Source of the DNA: an uncultured Victivallales bacterium
GTDB lineage: Bacteria; Verrucomicrobiota; Lentisphaeria; Victivallales; UBA1829
Length of the DNA: 64,000 bases
Direction: 5' to 3'
Assembly: GCA_944390795.1 (NCBI GenBank)
Contig: CALXRI010000013.1
Location: forward strand, 1-64,000
Part shown: piece by piece, positions 41,968 through 50,265 of the stretch
How the letters are laid out: each line of letters starts with the position of its first letter
Position numbering within the stretch: position 1 is the stretch's first letter
Notes under the pieces: generated by a model
Database searches by the model: none
The model's input: the letters and a program-made list of their open reading frames with translations, nothing else
Told to the model about the DNA's origin: nothing
Program-made: the position numbers and the translations under genes

Positions 41968-43182
41968 ATGAAAAAAAGAATCGGCATCGTCGGCTTCGGC
42001 GAAATGGGGAAACGTCACGGGCTTGAATTTTATGAGGCGACACACGGCGGAATTGAAATCTGCGGTGTCGTGGAGCCGGACGATCTCATGTATCGCCGCG
42101 GATGCGAATGGAACGGCATAGAAGGGATTCCGCGCTTTGCGACGGTGGAGGAGCTTCTGAGCAAGGCGTCGCCGGACGGCGTGATCATCGCCTCTCCGAA
42201 CTTCACGCATCTGGAGAATCTGCGCAGGATGGAGGGGGCCTCGATTCCGGTTCTGATCGAAAAGCCGCTTGACACCTCTCTGGAGAAAATCGCGGAGATC
42301 GTCCGTTTCGCACGGAAATATCCCGCTCCGATCGTCGTGGATCATGTCATGCGTTACGCGCCGGTGATCCGGAAGGCGCGCGAACTGATCGAGCAGGGAA
42401 AGCTCGGCAGGATCTGTTCCTTCGAGTTCTCCCAGCGGACGGGAATCGGCATGTTCCACACTTTCCGCAGGACGCAGCGCGGAGGCGGAGGACACATGAT
42501 CGAAAAGGCGACGCACGATCTTGACGTGATGCTCTATCTGACCGGGGCGAAGCCGCTTGCGGTGTCGATGCTTTCCGCGCAGCACGTGGTCGGCGGAACG
42601 AAGCCGGACGATCTGACCTGTCTTGACTGTCCGGACGCACAGGAGTGTCCGTATGCGAATCTCGGGCGCATCAGCTCCGCGGGGATCCGGGACGTGAGCA
42701 TTCTCAACAAGCTCTGTGTTTTTGCGAAGGAGGTGGATGTGCCGGACAACGAGGCCTGCCTGATCCGGATGTCCGGCGGCGTGTTCGGCACTTACAGCCA
42801 TACCTATTTCTGCGATATGCCCGGCCATACCCGGCTGTATGAGATCGTCGGCACGAAAGGAGCGCTTTACATCACGCTCGCGAAGGAGGAGCGCTACCTC
42901 GGGGAGGTCAAGTTCTTCCCGTTCGACGGCAAAGGCACGGTGGAAACCTCCACGTTTGAATACTTCAACAAGATCCATTACAACGGAGGACCTTATGTCG
43001 CGCGTCATTTCCTCGACCTGATGTGCGGGAAGACATCCGCGCCGTTCACCACCGTCGAGCAGGCATTCACCGCGGAGGCTCTCGGATTCGCGGCGATGCG
43101 CTCGTCCGCCGAGCAGAGCCGTTTCGTGACAATCGACGAGATGATTCCCGCGGATATGAAATCGGCCGTTCAGGGGGAATAG
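41968..43182 (+). CDS. Gfo/Idh/MocA family oxidoreductase with Cys cluster
   Basis: A 404-residue NAD(P)-dependent sugar or polyol oxidoreductase. Rossmann segment KKRIGIVGFGEMGKRHGLEF, family motif VLIEKPLDTS and catalytic-region GGHMIEKATHDLDVMLYLTG. It has an extra loop with cysteines, LTCLDCPDAQECPYANLG, seen in a subgroup of this family and likely a metal or structural site. The start at 41968 has GAGGAG at good distance; an upstream GTG is too close. It is divergent from the AraC gene and followed after 197 bp by the GH2 gene. Confidence 0.9.
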   Translation: MKKRIGIVGFGEMGKRHGLEFYEATHGGIEICGVVEPDDLMYRRGCEWNGIEGIPRFATVEELLSKASPDGVIIASPNFTHLENLRRMEGASIPVLIEKPLDTSLEKIAEIVRFARKYPAPIVVDHVMRYAPVIRKARELIEQGKLGRICSFEFSQRTGIGMFHTFRRTQRGGGGHMIEKATHDLDVMLYLTGAKPLAVSMLSAQHVVGGTKPDDLTCLDCPDAQECPYANLGRISSAGIRDVSILNKLCVFAKEVDVPDNEACLIRMSGGVFGTYSHTYFCDMPGHTRLYEIVGTKGALYITLAKEERYLGEVKFFPFDGKGTVETSTFEYFNKIHYNGGPYVARHFLDLMCGKTSAPFTTVEQAFTAEALGFAAMRSSAEQSRFVTIDEMIPADMKSAVQGE

Positions 43183-43274
43183 AAGCCTTGTCCGTGCCCG
43201 GTCGGACTCTTTTCCGAAGGGACGGGAGCCCTCTTTTCAGTATGGGAAAATAAGGTTGTTTTTGCAATCGAGAC

Positions 43275-43302
43275 TTGTTATTTTTCCAAAAAATCATACT
43301 GT
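43275..43302 (+). promoter_or_regulatory. Possible promoter of the glycosidase run
   Basis: TTGTTA (43275-43280), 16 bp, TACTGT (43297-43302), in the 197-bp gap. A moderate match to sigma-70 boxes. TTGCAA lies just upstream at 43262. Confidence 0.35.
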
Positions 43303-43379
43303 AATGGCGCGGACCGGAAATTCGGAATTCCGGAGATCGGGCAGACGGAAGAACAATTTTCATGAAACAGGAGATTCTC

Positions 43380-45671
43380 ATGGACAGCAATCTGGAACGG
43401 GACTGGCGTTTTACGCGAAGTATCACTGAAGGATTTGAACAGCCGGACTTCGACGACTCCGCATGGGAGAGCGTTGATGTGCCGCATGACTGGGCGATCC
43501 GCGGGCCCTTTTCTCCGCAGAACGATGCGGAGATCACGGTCCTGGATGCCGCCGGAAACCGTTCCTATCATTACACCCTTCCCGGAAGAACGGGCGGACT
43601 GCCGCATGTCGGGAAAGGATTCTACCGGAAACGCTTCCTGATGGGGGAGAAGCTTCCCGGGCATGTCCGCGTGGAATTCGACGGCATCATGGCCAACTCG
43701 AAAGTCTACTGCAACGGGAAATATGCCGGAGGACGGCCTTACGGATATTCCTCCTTTGCCGTTGATCTCACGGATCTTGTGCATCCCGGAGAGAATGTTC
43801 TCGCGGTGGAGGCGGAGAACTATCCGCAGGCCAGCCGCTGGTATCCCGGAGGCGGCATCTACCGGCATGTCCGGCTTGTGACTGCCGGGCGTGTCCATAT
43901 CGACCACTGGGGAGTGCGGATCCGCACGGAGGGCGGCAGTGTCCGCGTGACGGTCCGGGTTCACAACCCGGAAAAGGAAACGGCGCATCTGAGAATTTCC
44001 GTTTCCGCGCCGGACGGGTCGCCCGCATTCGGCGGAACCATGGAGGGAACGACGGATTTCTCCAGCGCTTTCCGGATTGAGAATCCCTCTTTCTGGCATC
44101 CGGACACGCCGCATCTCTACCGTCTTGTTCTGGAACTCGGGGAGGAAAAACGGGAAATCCGGTTCGGACTGCGCGATACGGTGTTCGATCCGGTTCGCGG
44201 TTTCCTCATCAACGGCACGCCCCTGAAGTTCCGGGGCGTGTGTCTGCATCACGATCTGGGACCGCTGGGCGCGGCTGTGAACCGCGACGCGACGCGTCAC
44301 CGTCTCCTCCAGCTCAAGGGAATCGGATGCAATGCGATCCGGACCTCTCACAATCCGCCGGATCCGGAACTTCTCGATTTGTGCGACGAGCTCGGGTTTC
44401 TGGTGCTCTGCGAGGCGTTTGACGAATGGAAGCTCCCGAAATGTCCGAACGGCTACAATCTTTACTTTGACGAATGGTCGGAACGCGATCTCCGGGATAT
44501 GATCCGGCGCGACGCCAACCATCCGAGCGTCATCATGTGGAGCATCGGCAACGAGATTGACGAGCAGTACGTTCCGGAAGGGCCGGAAATGACCCGGCGC
44601 CTGTGCGCGATCTGCCATGACGAGGACCCCACCCGTCCGACGACGGCCGGGCTCAACAACGGCGACGACAGCATCCGCGGCGGTCTGTTCGACGATGTGG
44701 ATGTGAAAGGCTTCAACTACAAACCCTATATCTATTCCGTCTACCATCACAATTTCCCGGATGCTCCGATCTATTCTTCGGAGAGCGCTTCGACGCTCAG
44801 CAGCCGCGGGGAATATTCCGACCGGTTCTTCGAGGAGCTCGAAAGAAAGGACAATCTTCAGGTCGACAGCTTCGACCTCTGCTGTTCGGCGGGGGGGACG
44901 GTGCCCGATCATGAATTCAAGGGTCAGGACGACAACCCCTTTGTCATGGGCGAGTTCGTCTGGACCGGATTCGATTATCTCGGAGAACCCACCCCCTACC
45001 AGAATAAATGGCCTTCCAGAAGCTCCTATTACGGAATTTTCGATCTCTGCGGCATCCCGAAGGACCGTGCGTATCTTTACCGTTCCCGCTGGACAAGCCG
45101 GAGTGTGCTGCATCTGATGCCGCACTGGACCTGGCCGGGACGGGAAGGGAACATTCTCCCCGTTCAGTGTTATACGAGCTTTGACCGGGTTGAACTGTTT
45201 GTCAACGGCGTTTCGCAGGGCGTGCGCGTGAAAAATCCGAAAAAACTTCTCGGACGCTACCGCCTTGTCTGGAATAGCGTGCGTTATGAACCCGGGGAAC
45301 TCCGGGCGAAGGCTCTGGACCGGAACGGAAATGTCCTGATGGAAAGTGTGGTGCGGACCGCGGGCGAGCCGGATCATCTTGTCGGCGAGGCGGAACGCTG
45401 CGGCGACCTTGTATTTGTCACCGTTTCCGTCGTGGACCGTTCCGGCGTCCTCTGCCCGGACGCGGGAGACAGAATCTCCTTTGAGAGTCCGTCCGTCATT
45501 CTTGCGGCGGACGCGGGCGACCCGACCAGCACAAAGGAATTTCATCTGCCTTATGTCAACGCCTTTCACGGAAAATGCGCGGCGGTTCTCCGTTCCTCCG
45601 GAAAAACGGAACTTTCCGCCCGGGCGTTCCTGGGAGGCAGGGAAACCGTGCTTGAGTTGAGGGACATTTAA
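43380..45671 (+). CDS. Glycoside hydrolase family 2 protein (beta-galactosidase-like)
   Basis: About 763 residues. Order: sugar-binding jelly roll (ERDWRFTRSI, VDVPHDWAI, YPQASRWYPGGGIYRHV), immunoglobulin-like domain, TIM barrel, C-terminal beta domains. The barrel has FRGVCLHHDLGPLGAAVN, IRTSHNPPDPELLDLCDELG, the acid/base Glu in WSIGNEIDEQ (about residue 392) and the likely nucleophile Glu in IYSSESAST (about 468). No signal peptide, so cytoplasmic unless exported otherwise. The start at 43380 follows CAGGAG at ideal distance; an ATG at 43362 is the alternative. It begins a run of five same-strand genes. Confidence 0.9.
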   Translation: MDSNLERDWRFTRSITEGFEQPDFDDSAWESVDVPHDWAIRGPFSPQNDAEITVLDAAGNRSYHYTLPGRTGGLPHVGKGFYRKRFLMGEKLPGHVRVEFDGIMANSKVYCNGKYAGGRPYGYSSFAVDLTDLVHPGENVLAVEAENYPQASRWYPGGGIYRHVRLVTAGRVHIDHWGVRIRTEGGSVRVTVRVHNPEKETAHLRISVSAPDGSPAFGGTMEGTTDFSSAFRIENPSFWHPDTPHLYRLVLELGEEKREIRFGLRDTVFDPVRGFLINGTPLKFRGVCLHHDLGPLGAAVNRDATRHRLLQLKGIGCNAIRTSHNPPDPELLDLCDELGFLVLCEAFDEWKLPKCPNGYNLYFDEWSERDLRDMIRRDANHPSVIMWSIGNEIDEQYVPEGPEMTRRLCAICHDEDPTRPTTAGLNNGDDSIRGGLFDDVDVKGFNYKPYIYSVYHHNFPDAPIYSSESASTLSSRGEYSDRFFEELERKDNLQVDSFDLCCSAGGTVPDHEFKGQDDNPFVMGEFVWTGFDYLGEPTPYQNKWPSRSSYYGIFDLCGIPKDRAYLYRSRWTSRSVLHLMPHWTWPGREGNILPVQCYTSFDRVELFVNGVSQGVRVKNPKKLLGRYRLVWNSVRYEPGELRAKALDRNGNVLMESVVRTAGEPDHLVGEAERCGDLVFVTVSVVDRSGVLCPDAGDRISFESPSVILAADAGDPTSTKEFHLPYVNAFHGKCAAVLRSSGKTELSARAFLGGRETVLELRDI

Positions 45672-45701
45672 CTTTTCCAAGGATAAAAAAGAGAAGGAAG
45701 T

Positions 45702-47855
45702 ATGAAAAAAGAACGTCCTTATCAGTTCCGGGAATTTCTGGAGCAGGTGCACCGCCCGGGACGGCGCAGCCCGTCCGCCGCGCCGCTTCGCGAAAACGAA
45801 ACGTTTCTTGATGGAAGCTGGGAGATCCGTCTCCCCGTTTCCGCGGAAGACGGCGTGAAACGCGCCGCGCTGGATTTTCAGGACTATCTTTTTACCAGCA
45901 TGAATCTTTCCCTGCGGATCACGGCGGAGGGCAGGGAACGCAACGTGATTCAGCTGCAGAGCGGCGGGACGGGAAAGTCCCGCGCCTACGTGTATGAATG
46001 CGCGCCGGACCGGATCGTCGTCCGCGGCGATTCCTGGATCGGCGTGCAGCAGGGTCTTTACTTTCTGGAAGACCTGATGAACCTGCGCGGGCTTCCCGCG
46101 CTGGAACACACGGAAAAACCCCTCCGGCGCGCTCCGCTCTTTTCGCCGCGCATGGTGCATTCCGGTTACGGACTGGATCAGTTCCCCGATTCCCAGCTTT
46201 CCGCGATTGCGCATGCCGGATTCGATGCGATTCTGATTTTCGCGACCGGTCCCGACATGACCCGTCAGGGGCCGCTTGACTTCAACGACATCATCCACCG
46301 GGCTCTGCTCTACGGGCTCGACACCTATTTCTACAGCTATCTGGACGGCTACAAGCATCCGGACGAGAGCGATGCGGACGCATTTTTCGATTCCCGGTTC
46401 GGCGCGCTGTTCCGTCATTCCCCGGAGGCGAAGGGAATCATTCTGGTCAGCGAGTCGTGCGAGTTCCCGACCCGGGATCCCCGGGCGAATGCGCACAAAA
46501 CCACCGAGGGGACCAATGAATACACGCAGGGAATCTGCGGACACAAGAGCGGTTCCGGCTGGTGGCCCTGCTCCGATTATCCCCAGTGGGTGAACGCCGT
46601 CAAGAAAGCCTGCCGGCGCTACAATCCCGAAGCGGACGTGGTGTTCTGGACCTACGGATTCGGCCGCGCGCCCGCGGAACCGCAGCGGGAAATGATCCGC
46701 AATTATCCGAAGGACGCCTCGCTGCTCGTCACCTTTGAAATGTATGAGCAGCGCCGCTTCGAGAATCACACTGCCATGCAGTGCGATTATTCCATCACGT
46801 TTCCAGGACCGAGCCGGATGTTCCGCGTCGAGGCGGAAGCCGCCGCCGAAGCGGGCGTAAGGCTCTACTCCATGACCAATACGGCGGGGCGCACATGGGA
46901 CAACGGCGTCTGTCCGTATGAACCGGTTCCGCAGCAGTGGTTCCGACGCTTCGGGAACATGCACAAGGCAAGGAAAGACTGGAACCTTTCGGGACTGATG
47001 GAGTGTCATCACTACGGCTGGTATCCCTCCGTCATCAGCGAATGCGCGAAATGGAGCTTCTGGAGTCCGGAAACGGACCTGAATGAAATCCTTGCGAAAA
47101 TCGCGGTGCGCGATTTCGGTCCCGCCGGCGGTCCGCTTGCCGTCCGGGCATGGGAGAAATGGAGCGAGGCGATTTCCCGGTGGGCGCCGAACTTCGGCGA
47201 CCAGGCGGGGCCGATGCGCGTCGGAGCGGCATATCCCTTCGTGTTTCTGCCGTATCTGTATCCGCATGTGGAACAGCATATGCGCTATCCGAGCACCCCG
47301 CAGAGCGTCTGCGGATCGCGCATGATGCATCCGGATTATTATCCCGAGCACGTGCACGGCGGTTCGGCATGCGGCAGAACCCTGCACGAGGATCTCCGGA
47401 TTCTGCCCGCGGCCATGAAGATCTGGGACGAAGGGATTGCACTCATGGAGCAGGCCGTCGCCGCCGCGCCCCCGGAAAAGCGGGCCGATGCGGAAAAAAT
47501 GCTCGGCGTCGGAATCTATTTCCGCTGCGCGATGACCACGACGATTCATGCCAAGCGGTGGTTCATTCTCAACCGGAGACTGGAGATCGAAAACGATTTC
47601 GCCGTCGCCAACGGAATTCTGGACGAGATGCATGCGCTGATCGGCGAGGAGATGAAGAATGTGGAACGGGCGCTGCCCGTCGCGGAAAACGACTCCATTC
47701 TGGGCTGGGAGCCGCGTTCGGACTATCAGGGCGGCGCATGGCATCTGCGCTGGAAGATCCGCCAGCTGGAAAATCTGCGCGACTATACGCTTTGCGCCTA
47801 TCGCCAGACCCTGACGGAGGATCCTCCCTTCGAGGTGAAATATGAAAAAGTTTAA
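45702..47855 (+). CDS. GH20b-domain glycoside hydrolase-like protein
   Basis: A 717-residue protein. The N-terminal 120 residues form a GH20b/alpha-glucuronidase-type domain (RNVIQLQSGG, RIVVRGDSWIGVQQGLYFLE). A barrel follows with FSPRMVHSGYGLDQFPDSQL and AHAGFDAILIFATG; then KGIILVSESCEFPTRDPRA and a late helical domain. The pair DYSITFPGPS and LMECHHYGWYPS may line the active site. It fits no single named GH family by eye; hexosaminidase or uronic-acid activity is possible. GAAGGAAGT precedes the start, and the 3' end overlaps the next gene by 14 bp. Confidence 0.7.
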   Translation: MKKERPYQFREFLEQVHRPGRRSPSAAPLRENETFLDGSWEIRLPVSAEDGVKRAALDFQDYLFTSMNLSLRITAEGRERNVIQLQSGGTGKSRAYVYECAPDRIVVRGDSWIGVQQGLYFLEDLMNLRGLPALEHTEKPLRRAPLFSPRMVHSGYGLDQFPDSQLSAIAHAGFDAILIFATGPDMTRQGPLDFNDIIHRALLYGLDTYFYSYLDGYKHPDESDADAFFDSRFGALFRHSPEAKGIILVSESCEFPTRDPRANAHKTTEGTNEYTQGICGHKSGSGWWPCSDYPQWVNAVKKACRRYNPEADVVFWTYGFGRAPAEPQREMIRNYPKDASLLVTFEMYEQRRFENHTAMQCDYSITFPGPSRMFRVEAEAAAEAGVRLYSMTNTAGRTWDNGVCPYEPVPQQWFRRFGNMHKARKDWNLSGLMECHHYGWYPSVISECAKWSFWSPETDLNEILAKIAVRDFGPAGGPLAVRAWEKWSEAISRWAPNFGDQAGPMRVGAAYPFVFLPYLYPHVEQHMRYPSTPQSVCGSRMMHPDYYPEHVHGGSACGRTLHEDLRILPAAMKIWDEGIALMEQAVAAAPPEKRADAEKMLGVGIYFRCAMTTTIHAKRWFILNRRLEIENDFAVANGILDEMHALIGEEMKNVERALPVAENDSILGWEPRSDYQGGAWHLRWKIRQLENLRDYTLCAYRQTLTEDPPFEVKYEKV

Positions 47856-50202
47856 GGTGAAAGCCGCATTTCAGGAATTTCTCTTCACGGAGGAATGCGG
47901 CGGATTCCCCGCTTCTCTCACGTTGACGGAAGCGGACGGCGGACGGCTTGAGGCGTGGAATGTGCATCGGCCTTTTCTTTCCCTCCGCGACGGGGAAGGA
48001 ACGCTTCTCGTCCCGACTCTTTCCGGGGCGACGCCTCCGCGCCGCTACCGGACGGAATCCGCGCATATCCTGGCGTTTTCGAAAATTCCGTGGATCGAAG
48101 CGGAGAGCGGGAAAAAACGGAACGATCTCTCGCTCTCCCTGCAATGGGAGTTCTGCGACACGGGAACGACCTTCTGCGACATGTTTCTCTTCTACAGCAC
48201 GCTGGACGTTCCCCCGCTGTGCGACTGCAAGCTCCGGATTCCCCTCGACTTCACAGCGTTTCAGGATCTGCACTGGTCGAACACGCTTTTTCCGAAAGCG
48301 GTCGACGCCACGCTGATCCAGACAGTGCCGCCGGAGCGGTTCCTGCCGCACGGGGAAAAGCGCGTTTTTGAACGGGAGCTTTTTGCGAACGCAGGTTTCA
48401 ACGCCGTGCGGGATCACGGACCCTCCCTGTACTGCGAATTCTTTCTGGAGGGAAACAACACGCTCTTCAACCGGGCGGAATCCCGGGCGTGCTCGTCGAT
48501 CGGAATGGAGAAGGACCGCATGATGCTGGAGTGGAATTTCCAGAAAAACACCGAAAGCGGGAACGCCCGTCCGCTGCATTGGCGCAACCGCTGGGGCTTT
48601 ACGTTCCGCCCCGCCCGGACGATGCGGCGGCACCGTCCGATGACCATCTATCACTACATCGACAACTTTCAGCGTTTTCCGGATGAGGCGGAAGTTTGCG
48701 CGCTCGCGGAGTCCGGCGCGGATCTCGTGATCCTTCACGACTGCTGGCGCATTGACACGCAGAACAACGGAATCCCTTATGACGAGAAGCGTTTCCGCCG
48801 CATCATCGGGAAACTTCATGAGCGCGGAATTCGCGTGGCGCTCTATGCGCGCGGCAATGAGATCAGCGTCCGGGAGGATGCGGCCGCATGGTTTGACCGC
48901 TGGCTGAAGAAGGATTTCGACGGGCTTTATCTGGATTACGGCAGTCCCTTCGGCTACGCCGCCGCGCCGGGGGATGAAAACTATCCCGGCGGGCGCATCG
49001 CGTTCCGGGAGTATTACCGGGCGTTCGAGGCGCTGCGGTGCAGAGTCGGTCCGGACGGTCTGCTTTATGTGCATACGGGCCCCTGTTATTCGGGGATTGC
49101 CTCCGGCTTCTTCGACGGTTATGTCTCCGGAGAGGGGGAGCGCGGAATTCTGATCCGGGGAAGGGTGGAGCACGAGTATTTCACGATGGCGGCGGCGTCT
49201 CCGGGCACCGTCTGGACTGCGGCGTTTCCGGAATACGGGTCGGAGAAAATGATCCCGTTTCTCGCGGCGCACGGCGAGGTCCCGCATATTCCGCTTGGAA
49301 AGCAGATCGCATCCTCCTCGCTGGAGCATCCCCCGGTTCCCGGGATCAACGACCGCAATTTCGCTGCGCTGCTTCACGCCTACTCCCTGCTCGGATCGGG
49401 AAGCGGCTTCGGCTTTTACACCGATTACAATTCTTCCGGCGTTTTCGAACGGGAAAAGGGGGTGGCGCACACCCTTCTGACCGCGCAGCATGAGACATAC
49501 GGCGTCATGTTTCTTGCCAACTGCACAGGCAGACGGGCGAAAGCGCTCTTCCGGATCCGGAAAGGAAAACTGGCGGACTGCCGCTTTTTCCGGATTCCGG
49601 GACAGCCCGATCCGGAAACCCTGGATTCGCTCGCGCCCTGGCAGGCGGCGGCCGCACTGGTCGCGAGAGACGCGCAGAGCGCGGAACGGATTCTCCGGAA
49701 GCATCCCGTTCCGGTTCCCGGAGCGTCTCCTTCCGGAGAGGCATATCGGAAGTCCGTGGCGGAGCAGAAGAGAGCCCGCGAAAATCCGCCGGAATGCCGG
49801 AAATGCGTGATCGAGGTGGCGATGCCGAGCCGCATCACATCCCATGAGCAGTGTCTGTGGGAGGATCTCTATGACATTACGGCAGTTCTGCGTGAAGCAT
49901 GTCCGGATGGAACCGTCCGGAATCTCGGCTATGTTTCAAAACGGGGCCTGGAATCTTCGCCGCCTGCCGAGGCCTCGCGCCTCCGGCCGGGTACGGTCTC
50001 CGAAGGCATTCCGCTGCATGAGCATCTCGGCGCGGGGGCGCACTGCCTTGAACTGTATTCGGAACATCTCGGCGAGCCGTTTTACTCGTTCCTGAATGTC
50101 CGCTGCATTGAGGATGGAAAGGAAACGCGGATCATTGATTTCCGCAATGAACTGGAAGACGACCGTGCGATTCTGCACTGGAAGATCAACTTGAAGCAAT
50201 AA
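47842..50202 (+). CDS. Unrecognised large protein with TIM-barrel-like core
   Basis: A 786-residue protein, no signal peptide. Residues about 1-260 look beta-rich (GGFPASLTLTEADGGRLEAW, LRIPLDFTAFQDLHW). The middle has a barrel-like series: RPMTIYHYIDNFQRFPDEAE, GADLVILHDCWRIDTQNNGI, KLHERGIRVALYARGNEISV and FDGLYLDYGSPFGYAA. The LYLDYG strand with Asp recalls the nucleophile strand of alpha-glycosidase clans. The C-terminal 150 residues are beta-rich again. I cannot name the family. Overlap with the upstream gene and its neighbours imply a role in glycan breakdown. Confidence 0.6.
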   Translation: MKKFKVKAAFQEFLFTEECGGFPASLTLTEADGGRLEAWNVHRPFLSLRDGEGTLLVPTLSGATPPRRYRTESAHILAFSKIPWIEAESGKKRNDLSLSLQWEFCDTGTTFCDMFLFYSTLDVPPLCDCKLRIPLDFTAFQDLHWSNTLFPKAVDATLIQTVPPERFLPHGEKRVFERELFANAGFNAVRDHGPSLYCEFFLEGNNTLFNRAESRACSSIGMEKDRMMLEWNFQKNTESGNARPLHWRNRWGFTFRPARTMRRHRPMTIYHYIDNFQRFPDEAEVCALAESGADLVILHDCWRIDTQNNGIPYDEKRFRRIIGKLHERGIRVALYARGNEISVREDAAAWFDRWLKKDFDGLYLDYGSPFGYAAAPGDENYPGGRIAFREYYRAFEALRCRVGPDGLLYVHTGPCYSGIASGFFDGYVSGEGERGILIRGRVEHEYFTMAAASPGTVWTAAFPEYGSEKMIPFLAAHGEVPHIPLGKQIASSSLEHPPVPGINDRNFAALLHAYSLLGSGSGFGFYTDYNSSGVFEREKGVAHTLLTAQHETYGVMFLANCTGRRAKALFRIRKGKLADCRFFRIPGQPDPETLDSLAPWQAAAALVARDAQSAERILRKHPVPVPGASPSGEAYRKSVAEQKRARENPPECRKCVIEVAMPSRITSHEQCLWEDLYDITAVLREACPDGTVRNLGYVSKRGLESSPPAEASRLRPGTVSEGIPLHEHLGAGAHCLELYSEHLGEPFYSFLNVRCIEDGKETRIIDFRNELEDDRAILHWKINLKQ

Positions 50203-50265
50203 AGGACAACCGGGGCGGATCTCCGTCCCGGACGGGGCGTCCCCCGGATGAGAGAGGCCGGAACC

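Noticed and set aside
43278-47744. Very long open frame on the minus strand opposite the GH2 and GH20b-like genes
   Set aside because: It is antisense to two well-supported enzymes, its translation has no family features, and such frames arise from the GC-rich codon use. The same holds for the long minus-strand frames at 51328-55206 and 56202-59219.
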